Counted from the first letter of the stretch, positions 34,008 through 42,725 are shown. The stretch: DNA of 51,516 bases from Deltaproteobacteria bacterium (GCA_016792625.1 JAEUKK010000018.1:1-51516); one strand, 5' to 3'. Made by a program: numbers and translations. The notes: a model not told the origin generated them from the letters alone.

Positions 34008-36182
34008 TCAAGTGGCCGGTCTATCCCCCGGCTCTCGCAGACCGGTCACCGCGCCTCTGAGTTTGGTGGCAAACTTCCCGCTCGAGGAGCGGGTCGCAGT
34101 GGGCACCTGCAGGACCGGCTGCTCGGAGATCAAGGCACAGAATTCGATGCCTTCGATGATGTTTCGCGCCTGTTTCTTGAACTCAGCGTCTTTGGCTCCG
34201 ATCTGATCGACCAAATAGCTCAGACAGCCGCGGTCCGAAGTCGACCCCCGCACGGTGGTCTCGTAGGTCCGGACGATGTTCTGGAGCTCCGCCCAGGTGG
34301 CTTCGATCCTTGCCCACTCCGTTTTCTCCTCCTCGGTGCCATTCGTCATCCGGGCACGCTCGGCGTCCAGTTTGGCCCCAAAACGAAAGGGGTCGAACTG
34401 GACTTCCTCTCGACTGCTGACGAGGTGGATGAGGTTCTGCTTGTAGTAGTACCCGGCCTTCCGTAGCGCCCGAATCAGCTTCGAGAGCTCGGTAGCGTCC
34501 TTGGTGAAGTAGACGTATGGCCCGCCCCCGGCGACTGCTCCTATGTCGGGCAGCGGCGTGGGGACCACCGCGACGACCTTGCCTGTCACGGGTTGGGTGA
34601 CCTGCAGGTTGTGCTGCTCTGCGCCGTGGTGTACCACCTTAAACGTCCGTTGACCCCCGCCTACGCCGGTGACCCCGTTAATTGCAATGGCCGCGTCCCG
34701 CACCGAGTTCGGAAATGAGCCGTAGAGGCTCTGATCCAGGACCTTTCCTGTATGCGTAAGCGAGAGCGCGCGTCGGAATTGCCGAGCCGCATCCTCGCCC
34801 AAGATGGCGTCGATCATCTTTTTGTGGGTAGCCCAGAGCTCCTTGGATGGCCCGGTCAGCGTGGCTCCACGCATCCAGGACGCAGACAAGTACGCGATGG
34901 ACGCGAGGAGCAACTTCCCCTCCTCCGGGTCCAGACCGCCCAACAACGGATTCGCAGGAGCAGGTCCGGTGGCCGGGGCGACCGGCAGCGAGGGGCACAC
35001 GGCGAACAGGTCGTAGTCGGCGGTGTAGGGGATACCAGCGGTAGGCGTTCGGGCATCCCAACTCCCCGGTCGGGCGAGCACCCGCATCGGCTGGACAATG
35101 GGCGCCACCGGAGGGAGGGGTGTCGACGGCCGCACCACGCTCGCGCTGCTTGGTCGGCTAGAGCCCGGCGGGGTAGGTGCGCGGGTAGTGCTCGGCGATT
35201 CACCGTACGCGAGCGTGTTTAGGAAATCGGGTTTGAACCAGCTCAGCTCGCCATTCGTCCCCTTCATCGTCCGTGGATCGTCCGGTGGGAGCTCAATCAA
35301 CCCGCTCGGACAGACGAAGATGGCGAAGAGCCTGTCCGGCGATCCCGCGGCGCGGCGCCCAAGTTCGTTGACGCGGACCCAATCGGCCTGTCTGGCAATG
35401 GACGCCTTAAGGGCGTTCGCAGGAACATCGGTACTTAGCCTGTTGATGAAGGCCGCAACCTCGTCTACAACGATCAAGTAGAAGGTCGAGTTCCGCTTGG
35501 GCTCTGCTATAGAATCTGGCGCCAATGGAAAGGCCGACGGCGGCGGCCAGGACCCGGATAGCTGGTACCCGATGGTGGGGCGACCCACTCCGGATTTTAG
35601 CACGATAGGCCGAATCCTCAGCTTTCCATCGACCAACCCACTCAGGGCATCCAGGCCCGCCGGCAAAGGGCTCGATGGAATATACTCGCGAAGCACCTCG
35701 AGGATGCGCCACTCCCCAAGCACCAGGGGGACGGAGATGTTGACCGCCACACGGCCTTCCAGTCGGACCGGCGGCTCCGTCTCTGGGTCGACCTGTTCTG
35801 CTTTCGCCTCTAACGCGTGATCGAGGTCGGTGTTGCCCTGCACCGCGTCGGTCCGATCCTTCACCCCCTTCGCATAATACGCGTTGGCTGGGATGAAGCC
35901 CGCATGGGGCCCCCAGTCAGCGCTCTTGCCCTTCTGGCTCAGCGGCTTGGTCGCATAGCCGCGGAGGATCAGCGGGGAGGCGGTGGGGTTCACGTCGCGG
36001 ATGAGGATCGCACCGCGCGTTTTCGACACCTCCCCGATTCGGACAATGTGCTCCCAAGGGATCCCTCCCACCTGGTCCGGGGGCCGCGGAGCCCCGGCAA
36101 GCGAATAAGCCTCGAGCTGACATAGCGGGGTGCTGGGGCGGCTGGCCTTGAAGCTCTGGGCGAGGAGATCTGCGAGGCTCAT
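34008..36182 (-). CDS. ExoY/CyaA/edema-factor type nucleotidyl cyclase, probable toxin
   Basis: The 724-residue product carries a toxin-type (class II) adenylyl/guanylyl cyclase domain. SQKGKSADWGPHAGFIP (residues 82-98) aligns with the ExoY and CyaA block; K79 and K86 correspond to the catalytic lysines (ExoY K81 and K88). GIPYTADYDLFAVCPSL gives the metal-binding D389 and D391. VVHHGAEQHN gives H519 and N525, the conserved nucleotide-binding pair. An upstream segment GGIPWEHIVRIGEVSKTRG also resembles ExoY. A Pro/Ser-rich linker of about 60 residues precedes the DxD motif. Such enzymes are normally activated inside eukaryotic cells (by actin or calmodulin) and make cAMP, cGMP or cUMP. No signal peptide. 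GC content is lower than in the neighbours (50% in 35461-35520). ATG 36182 sits one base after the previous stop; the frame runs upstream to 36482 in unrelated sequence. Confidence 0.85.
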   Translation of the reverse strand: MSLADLLAQSFKASRPSTPLCQLEAYSLAGAPRPPDQVGGIPWEHIVRIGEVSKTRGAILIRDVNPTASPLILRGYATKPLSQKGKSADWGPHAGFIPANAYYAKGVKDRTDAVQGNTDLDHALEAKAEQVDPETEPPVRLEGRVAVNISVPLVLGEWRILEVLREYIPSSPLPAGLDALSGLVDGKLRIRPIVLKSGVGRPTIGYQLSGSWPPPSAFPLAPDSIAEPKRNSTFYLIVVDEVAAFINRLSTDVPANALKASIARQADWVRVNELGRRAAGSPDRLFAIFVCPSGLIELPPDDPRTMKGTNGELSWFKPDFLNTLAYGESPSTTRAPTPPGSSRPSSASVVRPSTPLPPVAPIVQPMRVLARPGSWDARTPTAGIPYTADYDLFAVCPSLPVAPATGPAPANPLLGGLDPEEGKLLLASIAYLSASWMRGATLTGPSKELWATHKKMIDAILGEDAARQFRRALSLTHTGKVLDQSLYGSFPNSVRDAAIAINGVTGVGGGQRTFKVVHHGAEQHNLQVTQPVTGKVVAVVPTPLPDIGAVAGGGPYVYFTKDATELSKLIRALRKAGYYYKQNLIHLVSSREEVQFDPFRFGAKLDAERARMTNGTEEEKTEWARIEATWAELQNIVRTYETTVRGSTSDRGCLSYLVDQIGAKDAEFKKQARNIIEGIEFCALISEQPVLQVPTATRSSSGKFATKLRGAVTGLREPGDRPAT

Positions 36183-36183
36183 G

Positions 36184-36585
36184 TCAATCTCTCGCGGGCG
36201 TAGGGGTGGGCGGCGAGGCCGGGGCGGGCAGACCGCCCGCTGGCGGTGGCGTCGGGAGGAATTCCAGGGAGAGCGTCGAGCACTGCGCGAGCTCGGCGCC
36301 GAAGCCGGCGCAGTGGGCGCCGTCGGCCGGGTCGACGAGCAGGCCCTGGGCGGACCAGCGGAGCTGCACCCGCAGGCGGAGCGAGGTCTCGGCGAGCCGG
36401 TAGAAGGGCGGCAAAAGAGCGGGGCTGTCGCCGGGGTCGCCGAGCGGAGACCAGGCAGCCGAGCCGCGGCGCTCGAGGTCATCGAGGGCGCCCAAGGAGG
36501 CGCGGTCCAGGCTTTGCTGGGCGCTGGCCACCCCGGCCCCCAGGGCCGCGATGAGCTCGCCGATCGGCGTGCCCCCCGCGCTCAA
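36184..36585 (-). CDS. short island family member, truncated form
   Basis: This 133-residue protein keeps motif 1 (PIGELIAALGAGVASAQQSLD) and a weak motif 2 (LPPFYRLAETSLRLRVQL) but lacks the VPVPPPP segment, ending in a Pro/Ala tail. Its C-terminal part contains two Cys residues. It starts with TTG 36585, overlapping the stop of the previous gene, and ends one base before the cyclase start. The close spacing suggests that it is made with the cyclase, perhaps as chaperone or docking subunit; this is inference from position only. Confidence 0.6.
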   Translation of the reverse strand: MSAGGTPIGELIAALGAGVASAQQSLDRASLGALDDLERRGSAAWSPLGDPGDSPALLPPFYRLAETSLRLRVQLRWSAQGLLVDPADGAHCAGFGAELAQCSTLSLEFLPTPPPAGGLPAPASPPTPTPARD

Positions 36586-37187
36586 GGTTGGACCAGAGAG
36601 GTGAGCTGGAGTCGAACGGTGGTGCCGCCCGCCACCACCTCACCTTCCGCGTGGCTCGAGCGCACCACCACGGCGCTGGTGTCGGGGCGGGCCTGGCCCT
36701 CGACCGCATAGGCGATGCCCCGGGCCTCGAGCGCCCGCGCAGCGTCGAGGAGGCTGCTCTGCAAGACCCGGGGCATGAAGCGAAGCTCGGCCGCGGGGCC
36801 AGCGGCCGGAACCGGGACGATGGTGATCCGCACCCGGCTGGTGGCCTGGACGTTGTACTCAAAGCGGTTGGTGAAGGTCGCGTCCACCGGCGTCGCGTAC
36901 ATGCGCAAGCGACCCTCGCCTTGGCCGCCACCCGCGATGGTGAGCGAGACCGCGATCTCTGCCTCTGCCTTGGGGATCCGGTACCAGGTGGGCTGGTAGC
37001 CAATCGCACGGAGGGAGGCGGCGAACTCGGGCCCGCCCTCCTCGTAGATCTCACGGAACGAGGCGATGGTCGCCGCGTCCATCGCCCGCTGGGCCTCGGC
37101 GACCCCCTTGCCCACAGAGGCGATGAGGTCGCCGAGAGGGGCGGAGAGGGTGTCGAGCAGGTCGTTATCGGAGGGAGAATTGCCCAT
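36582..37187 (-). CDS. island family member with C-terminal PASTA-like domain
   Basis: This 201-residue protein has motif 1 (PLGDLIASVGKGVAEAQRAMD), a diverged motif 2 (IGYQPTWYRIPKAEAEIAVSL), the VDATFTNRFEYNVQ strand, and a motif 3 shortened to RVRITIVPVPAAG. Residues about 137-198 form a PASTA-like unit (MPRVLQSSLLDAARALEARG, then GEVVAGGTTVRLQL). PASTA domains are usually extracytoplasmic in kinases and PBPs, so their presence on a protein with no signal peptide is unusual. ATG 37187 was chosen since the frame upstream runs into the end of the previous gene's region. Confidence 0.65.
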   Translation of the reverse strand: MGNSPSDNDLLDTLSAPLGDLIASVGKGVAEAQRAMDAATIASFREIYEEGGPEFAASLRAIGYQPTWYRIPKAEAEIAVSLTIAGGGQGEGRLRMYATPVDATFTNRFEYNVQATSRVRITIVPVPAAGPAAELRFMPRVLQSSLLDAARALEARGIAYAVEGQARPDTSAVVVRSSHAEGEVVAGGTTVRLQLTSLVQP

Positions 37188-37194
37188 CTGCGCC

Positions 37195-39282
37195 TCAACC
37201 GCTGCGGCCGACAAAGAGGAGGACCGTGCTCGCGGGAAGGGCCGGGTCTCCGGCTGCGGGCTGCTGCCGCATAACCTGACCGATCTCGGCTTCGCTCCGG
37301 GCGGCGAAGACATGGGCCTCGGCGTTCAGGCCTGCCGCGGCCAAGATCCGGCGGGCCATGATCTCGGTGTACCCGCGCACATCGGGGACGGGCACTGGCT
37401 TGGGGCTCGGGGTCTCCGGGGGGCGCTCGTCCTCAAAGTCGAGGGTCAGCGACGACAGCGCCCCCGCCGGCACCACCTGCTGGAGGGGCAGCCCGCGCTC
37501 GTCGAGCACCCGAGGGAACTGCAGCGAAGCGCCGCTCGGATCGGGCACCACCTTGAGCTCGATGCTCACCTTCCCGAGCCGCGGCCCAGCGCCCTTTTGG
37601 AGCCCGGCCCGCGCGGCCTCGATCTGCACGGCCATGGACTCGACGATCTGTTGGAGGCCGAGGCCCCCCCCCGGCTCGGCGGAGCCGCGGGCCTTCGCCT
37701 GCGCCCGCAGCTCGGCGCCGATCGGCTCCGCCGGCTCGAGCGGCCCGCGGACGGGTTGGACGGCCTGCCGCGCGGCGGCCAGCTCGCTCAGGGCCTGCTT
37801 CTGCTCCTTGAGCGCCTGTTCCTTCTCCTCGACCAGCTTCTCCCGCTCCTTGATCAGGCTGGCCTTCTCTGTGGCCAGCTTGTCCCGCTCGTTGATCAGC
37901 CTGTCCCGATCCGCGACCAGCTCGGCGATCCGCTTGTCCTTCTCGGCGATCACCTCAAGGTCGGTGCGCGGTTTGACGGGCGGGGTCGGCGCCAGCACGG
38001 GGGCGTCGGGCGCTGTGACCGGGGTGGGCGACTTGGGGAGCGGCAGGCTGCCCGTCCAGGCGAAGCCGGGGGCGTTGATCGGGCGAAGCTCCGCGCCCTG
38101 AAGCTGGCCCTGACGCGGCCCGAGCGGACCGTCCCCGGACCGCGCAACGCCCGTCTCGCTCATGTCCAGCGAGAAGTAGGCAAGGAGCTCAGGGACCTCG
38201 CCCCGCACATCCAGCTGCTGGTACATTCCGGCGGCGATCTCTGCGCGGCTGAGGGCCTTCCTCCAAATTCGCAGCTCTGCGATCCCGCCCTGGAAGCACC
38301 GCTCCGGCCCGAACAGCGGGTTCCTTCCCACGTGAAGCGGAAAGTCGGCCGCGCTCAGCGCGCCCACGGCGTCTACCTCGGGCCCGGGCACTCCATTGAC
38401 GAAGATCCGCAGGCTGCGGCCATTCCATACGCCGGCGACGTGCATCCAGGCCCATCGGCAGGGGGCGGTGTCGACCAGGACCTCGATGTGGCGACCGGAG
38501 AGCGTCACCATGAAGCCCGCGCGTGTCGGAAAGAAGCGCAGCTCAAAGCCAGAGCCCGGCCCGTGCTGACCGGCGATGGGCCCCATCCAGGTGGTCCCCG
38601 GGCCCGCGATCTGCTCCCAGCCAGGGTGGATCCACGCCTCGACGCTCAGGGCGTTGAGCTCCGCTGGCAGGCGGAAGCCGTCGATCCGCATGGCGGCGCC
38701 GGGATTCAGAGCGAGCGCACGCACCGGGGACATGCCTGCGGCCCGGAAGGGGAGGCCGGCGCGGTCCGCCCAGCTCGGCGCTACGGGGAGGAGGGGGCGA
38801 GCCTCCTGGGCCAGAATATGGCGCGTGTAGATGAGGTGGAGCTCGGGGATCGGCGTCGGCCACCATTGAAGCGCAGCGATTCGACCGGAAAATGACTCCC
38901 CACTGGGGCCGGGCCCCACGACGAGGCGGGGACCGGGCCGCGCCGCCCGCCCAAGCGTGAGCCGCCCGCCCCCGTTGACTTGCACATGGCTGCGGTCTCC
39001 CGACGTCCAGACCGCGAGCCAGGTCCAGAGGTCCGGTCCGAGGAGGAGGCCAAGGGGGCGGGCCTCGGGCTGCTCGCCGTCCAGCTCCACCCACAGGTCG
39101 GCCCCTCGCTGGACGATCGAGAGCTCGCCCACCTGAAACACAAGGGCCACCCCGCTGATCGGCTCGGGGCAGAGCCACAGGGAGATCCCCCATCCCGCGG
39201 GGTGGGCTGCCGGCTCCAGGGCGATGGCCTCCACCGAAGCCGGCGGCCGCCAACAGAGGGCATCCTGCGAAGTTTGGCTCAT
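37195..39282 (-). CDS. LamG, coiled-coil and PASTA domain protein
   Basis: This 695-residue protein has two concanavalin A/LamG-like units (about residues 20-145 and 185-365; the second with SVEAWIHPG and GGIAELRIWRKALSRAE), a Pro-rich linker, a Glu/Lys-rich coiled coil at about 440-505, a short helix LQQIVESMAVQIEAAR at about 541-557 followed by a KVSIELKVVPD strand (similar in plan to the island family's motif 1 plus strand, and to trypco2-like domains), and a C-terminal PASTA domain (PVPDVRGYTEIMARRIL, about 632-694). It looks like the large surface or adhesion component of an assembly. The start ATG 39282 overlaps the previous stop (ATGA). No signal peptide. Confidence 0.7.
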   Translation of the reverse strand: MSQTSQDALCWRPPASVEAIALEPAAHPAGWGISLWLCPEPISGVALVFQVGELSIVQRGADLWVELDGEQPEARPLGLLLGPDLWTWLAVWTSGDRSHVQVNGGGRLTLGRAARPGPRLVVGPGPSGESFSGRIAALQWWPTPIPELHLIYTRHILAQEARPLLPVAPSWADRAGLPFRAAGMSPVRALALNPGAAMRIDGFRLPAELNALSVEAWIHPGWEQIAGPGTTWMGPIAGQHGPGSGFELRFFPTRAGFMVTLSGRHIEVLVDTAPCRWAWMHVAGVWNGRSLRIFVNGVPGPEVDAVGALSAADFPLHVGRNPLFGPERCFQGGIAELRIWRKALSRAEIAAGMYQQLDVRGEVPELLAYFSLDMSETGVARSGDGPLGPRQGQLQGAELRPINAPGFAWTGSLPLPKSPTPVTAPDAPVLAPTPPVKPRTDLEVIAEKDKRIAELVADRDRLINERDKLATEKASLIKEREKLVEEKEQALKEQKQALSELAAARQAVQPVRGPLEPAEPIGAELRAQAKARGSAEPGGGLGLQQIVESMAVQIEAARAGLQKGAGPRLGKVSIELKVVPDPSGASLQFPRVLDERGLPLQQVVPAGALSSLTLDFEDERPPETPSPKPVPVPDVRGYTEIMARRILAAAGLNAEAHVFAARSEAEIGQVMRQQPAAGDPALPASTVLLFVGRSG

Positions 39283-39950
39283 GTGGACCCCCGCTTCACT
39301 TCGAAGGCGATGGAGCGGCTCTCTGCGGCCCCATCCACCACCACCACCACCACGCGACCGGCCTCCTCGGCCGAATCGATGTGCAGTGTGGTGTAGGCCC
39401 GACCGCGCGGGTCGGTCTGGCGCTGGCGGGCCTGAAGGTAGGTGCCTGGGCGAAGGGGGGTGGTGGGCGCGCCGTTGGCGGCCGAGAGCTGGCTGCTCAT
39501 CGTCGGGTCGATGTTGAACTGCACGTCCACATTGGAGATGTCCTCACCCAGGGCGGTGACGGTGTGCACCTCCACCGCGTAGGCGCCGCCGGTCCCCGGC
39601 AGCTCCCGGGGCGAGATCCGAAGGGTGGTGGCCGGCCTTCCCCCGCCTGCGGGCACCGCCACAAAGGACCCCTTGATGAGGCTCGATACGGTGGCGCTCC
39701 GGGTGGAGCTCTCGTTCACCGGCCGCACCTGAAGCGCCTTCCCGCCGGTTTCGCTGCTGGTGGACAGGGCGAAGCTCACCCGGAACTCAAAGTCCACCCG
39801 GGGGAGCTGGTAGGTGATGGCCGGCGCGCCGGGCTGACCGTCGATGCTGACCTGCGAGAGCTGTCGCTGCGCCTTGTAGATGCCGTCGGCCAGAGCGAGC
39901 AGATAGTCGTCGATAGAGGCGGTGACGATGTTTTCCGAGAGGTCAGACAT
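39279..39950 (-). CDS. island family member, diverged, with beta-rich C-terminus
   Basis: This 223-residue protein keeps the N-terminal helix (SIDDYLLALADGIYKAQRQLS) and a strand region YQLPRVDFEFRVSFALSTS in place of motif 2. The C-terminal 110 residues are beta-rich with GSFVAVPAGGGRPATTLRI and a final strand pair (GRVVVVVVDGAAESRSIAFEV), perhaps an Ig-like sandwich. ATG 39950; the stop overlaps the next gene's ATG. It is the most diverged of the recognisable members. Confidence 0.6.
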   Translation of the reverse strand: MSDLSENIVTASIDDYLLALADGIYKAQRQLSQVSIDGQPGAPAITYQLPRVDFEFRVSFALSTSSETGGKALQVRPVNESSTRSATVSSLIKGSFVAVPAGGGRPATTLRISPRELPGTGGAYAVEVHTVTALGEDISNVDVQFNIDPTMSSQLSAANGAPTTPLRPGTYLQARQRQTDPRGRAYTTLHIDSAEEAGRVVVVVVDGAAESRSIAFEVKRGST

Positions 39951-39971
39951 GAGGGCTCGGCGGCGGGGGGT

Positions 39972-41036
39972 TCAGTCGAGGCGGCGAATGTCGAGCACGA
40001 CCGGCTGGTTTGCGGGGAGTGAGGGAGGGGTGCTGGTTGTGTTGGCGTTGGCCGGGACCCAGACGCGAAGGATGGAACCCGTGGCCAACGTGAGCACGCG
40101 GTCGAGGAGCTCGGGGTAGGGGGCTGGGTTGGTGGCGCTCCACTCCGCGCGCGCATACCCCGCCGTGGCCTTCACGCCCGACGAGCGGGGCGCCACCCAG
40201 GCGGCCCAGGCCACTTGGGCCGAGGCTCCGCGGGTCGGGCCGGGGGTCGCCCCTCGGGGTTGGAGCACGAGGCAGCGGATCAGGCTCCCGTCCTTGACCG
40301 AGGGGGCGTCGGCTGGGGCCGTCGGGCTCCCCGCGAACTGAGAATCGGCGCTCGGGACCCAGTTCGCGGCCCGGTTGGTCGGCTTGGCGGGTGTCGGGGT
40401 GGCCGTCGGCAACGCGAGGGTCGGGCGTTCGGCCGCCTGCGCGTCCGTGGCTGCAGGAGCGGGAGCGGCGGGAACAGCAGGAGCGGCGGGAGCGGCAGGA
40501 GCAGCGACCGAGGTCGGCGCAGCGCTGCCCGAGGTTCCGCTGCCCGAGGTTCCGCTGCCCGAGGTGCCGTTGCCTGAGGTGCCGCTGCCCGACGCAGCGG
40601 GCCTCCTCGGCTGCATGGCGTCTTTGAGGGCCGCCGGGGGAGGCAGCGCGACGAAGCGGGTGCGCAGGCTCGAGGAGGCCTGGGCGCTGAAGCTGTACTT
40701 GTTGCTGTACGACGCGTTCACTGTCGCGGCGGCGATGGTGAAGGGGTTGCCCACGCGAAGCGAGGCGCTGGTGCCGAACTCCTCGGAGCTCGAGGTCGAG
40801 AGCGAGATCTTCACCTCGAGCTCGGCCTCGGTGATCGCATAAAAGGTCGGGGTGAAGCCGAGTTCGAGGAGGGTGCGCTCCACCCCACCGATCTCGACGG
40901 TCCGGCTGGTGAGTCGCTCCAGCATCTGGATCGACGTGGTGTCCATCGCGTACTGCGCCTTGGCGATGGCCAAGCCGACGCTCTCCACGATGGCGCCGAG
41001 CGGCGCCGACTCCACCATCTTCATCACGCTGGCCAT
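39972..41036 (-). CDS. island family member with Gly-Ser/Ala-Pro linker and beta-rich C-terminus
   Basis: This 354-residue protein has motif 1 (PLGAIVESVGLAIAKAQYAMD), motif 2 (LELGFTPTFYAITEAELEVKI) and motif 3 (LRTRFVALPPPAALKDAM), ending near residue 137. A linker follows, made of repeated SGSGTSGNGTSG units and then an Ala/Pro run to about 205. The last 145 residues appear to be a separate beta-rich domain (AQVAWAAWVAPR, ILRVWVPANAN). The linker suggests that the C-terminal domain is held away from a core built by the family domain. ATG 41036. Confidence 0.65.
   Translation of the reverse strand: MASVMKMVESAPLGAIVESVGLAIAKAQYAMDTTSIQMLERLTSRTVEIGGVERTLLELGFTPTFYAITEAELEVKISLSTSSSEEFGTSASLRVGNPFTIAAATVNASYSNKYSFSAQASSSLRTRFVALPPPAALKDAMQPRRPAASGSGTSGNGTSGSGTSGSGTSGSAAPTSVAAPAAPAAPAVPAAPAPAATDAQAAERPTLALPTATPTPAKPTNRAANWVPSADSQFAGSPTAPADAPSVKDGSLIRCLVLQPRGATPGPTRGASAQVAWAAWVAPRSSGVKATAGYARAEWSATNPAPYPELLDRVLTLATGSILRVWVPANANTTSTPPSLPANQPVVLDIRRLD
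40500..40605. repeat. 15-bp tandem repeats encoding the Gly-Ser linker
   Basis: A GAGGTTCCGCTGCCC-type unit repeats about five times near 40526-40605 with single-base changes and lies within the coding region of the family member at 39972-41036, where it encodes SGTSG units. The flanking bases 40440-40500 carry GCGGGAGCAGCAGG-type repeats encoding the Ala/Pro part. The unit is a multiple of three, so copy change would keep the frame. Confidence 0.7.
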
Positions 41037-41098
41037 GGCCGGACCCTCCCCTCCTCCGCAACCTCGCCGGCGCGGTGGTCGCTGCGCTGGTCAGGCCA

Positions 41099-41602
41099 TC
41101 AGGAGGAGGCCAAGGAGCCGCGGAGGTACTCCATAAACGGAGCGGGCGGAGGTACCGCCACCACCGACAGGCGCATCTGCACCATGAGCGAGGCGTCGAG
41201 GCTGAACTTTCGGGCCTCGTTGACGCTCACGCTGGCCCCGACCGCGACCGGGCCCACATTGGCGTTGACGTTCGCGGCCACGGCGAGGCCGGAGCTCTCC
41301 TCTACCTGCCACTTCATGTCGATCTTCATCTCGAAGGTGGCTTCGGTGAACTGGTAGAAGGTGGGCACGAAGCCGAGGGAGAGCAGCGACCGCTCGTACA
41401 TCGCCCCGTCGCTGTCGCCGGGGACCGGGAGCTGCAGCATCGACTCGCCGAGGCGCAGCCCGGTGTCGATGGCCACCTTGTCGAGGGCGGCCTGGGCTTT
41501 GGCGAGGCCCGTCCCGAAGTTCGCGATCATCGACTCGATGGGCAGGGCGGCGAGCTGCTTGCCCGGGCCGAGCTCCTGCATCTTGGTGTCGAAGGAGGAC
41601 AT
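41099..41602 (-). CDS. short island family member, core domain only
   Basis: This 167-residue protein is the family core without extension: motif 1 PIESMIANFGTGLAKAQAALD, motif 2 LSLGFVPTFYQFTEATFEMKI, a Val/Ala-rich strand region and motif 3 MRLSVVAVPPPAPFMEYL at the C-terminus. ATG 41602 was chosen because GGAGG lies just upstream (41593-41598, about 4 bases) and the family N-terminus follows. The frame extends to 41758 through the neighbouring gene. Confidence 0.65.
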   Translation of the reverse strand: MSSFDTKMQELGPGKQLAALPIESMIANFGTGLAKAQAALDKVAIDTGLRLGESMLQLPVPGDSDGAMYERSLLSLGFVPTFYQFTEATFEMKIDMKWQVEESSGLAVAANVNANVGPVAVGASVSVNEARKFSLDASLMVQMRLSVVAVPPPAPFMEYLRGSLASS

Positions 41603-41615
41603 CCTCTGCTCCGGG

Positions 41616-42725
41616 TCAGGGTTCGAGGGGGAGGCGGATGAGCTTCGAGGTCGTGCCGACCGCGGCCAGCTCGGACTGGAGCCAGCGGGCGGCGGGCGCG
41701 GTGAACGGGCCGGGGATGCGGTGGGGCGGCGGACCAGACAGCTCTGGTGCCGTAACATCGCCGAAGATCGACAACAGCTCGCGGGTCGCGTCCAGGCGGG
41801 CGACCTGCTGCAGGCTGAGCGCGAAGCGCTGAAGGTGCTGGGCCTCGACCGTGACCCGCGCGCCGGCCGCCTCGAGGCGCGCGGCGTGCGCCCGCGCCGT
41901 CTCGGTGTCGAGCCCAGAGGCGACCACCACCGGAAGCCGCTGCAGCAGGGTGGGGATCACACGCTCGGGAATCCCGAGCTCGACGAGCAGCTGTGCGGTC
42001 GGGCTCAGGTTCGGGGCGGCTTCGAGGCGAAGGTCGAAGCGGGAGAGCGCGCGGCAAACCACGCGAAGGAGGTCACCCCGCCGCCCCCACTCCTCCCACA
42101 GCTTGGACGCCTCGGCCGCCGTGAGCGCCTCGACGCAGGGCGCCCCGGCCCAGCGGGTGGGCTGGCGGCCCGACAAGCGCAGGGCCTCGACCTGGCGGTG
42201 CGCCAGGGTGGGGCTGTCGGCGAGGAACCACGCATCATAGGTGGCGCGCGCAGGGTCGAAGGCGACCAGCCGCGCGTCGAGCGCCTCAAAGCGGCCCGCC
42301 AGCGCCTGGGCCGAGGCCGGAGACACCCCGCCGAGCAGCATGCAGGGGCTGGCGACGAGCAGGCGGCGGGCGCTTCGACCGTCGAGGCCAGTCGTGTGGA
42401 TGACCTCGCGCCACAGCGCGGTCATGCGCGATGGGTCTCGAAGCTCGAGCGCGAGGTCGAGCTCCGCCCGGCCGGCCACAAAGGGCTGCTCTTCGGGCTC
42501 CACCGCCACGTCAAGCCCGGCCTCGGCCAAGCGCTCGGCCACGCGACCGGCCTCTTCGGCGCCGAGCCGGGTGAACAGGCAGCCGGGGCTTCGGAACAGG
42601 GCGGCGGCGATGTCCGGCGCGGGCAGGGGGCAGATGCGATCAAGGGCCGCCACCACGCCGAAGCCAGCGCGGCCCGGGCTCTGGACCACGACGCGGAAGG
42701 CGCCCCCGGCCGGTTCAGCGCTCAT
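41616..42725 (-). CDS. island protein with two L7/L12-like alpha/beta modules
   Basis: The 369-residue product appears to hold two modules with the ribosomal protein L7/L12 C-terminal (ClpS-like) plan: residues about 10-85 (FRVVVQSPGRAGFGVVAAL, then GAEEAGRVAERLAEAGLDVAV) and about 235-310 (LPVVVASGLDTETARAHAARLEAAGARVTVE). A helical middle part carries paired Trp residues. Such modules usually bind protein partners. It overlaps the preceding gene by 11 bases and starts at ATG 42725. It is not a member of the LGFTPTFY family. The assignment is by fold pattern only. Confidence 0.5.
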   Translation of the reverse strand: MSAEPAGGAFRVVVQSPGRAGFGVVAALDRICPLPAPDIAAALFRSPGCLFTRLGAEEAGRVAERLAEAGLDVAVEPEEQPFVAGRAELDLALELRDPSRMTALWREVIHTTGLDGRSARRLLVASPCMLLGGVSPASAQALAGRFEALDARLVAFDPARATYDAWFLADSPTLAHRQVEALRLSGRQPTRWAGAPCVEALTAAEASKLWEEWGRRGDLLRVVCRALSRFDLRLEAAPNLSPTAQLLVELGIPERVIPTLLQRLPVVVASGLDTETARAHAARLEAAGARVTVEAQHLQRFALSLQQVARLDATRELLSIFGDVTAPELSGPPPHRIPGPFTAPAARWLQSELAAVGTTSKLIRLPLEP

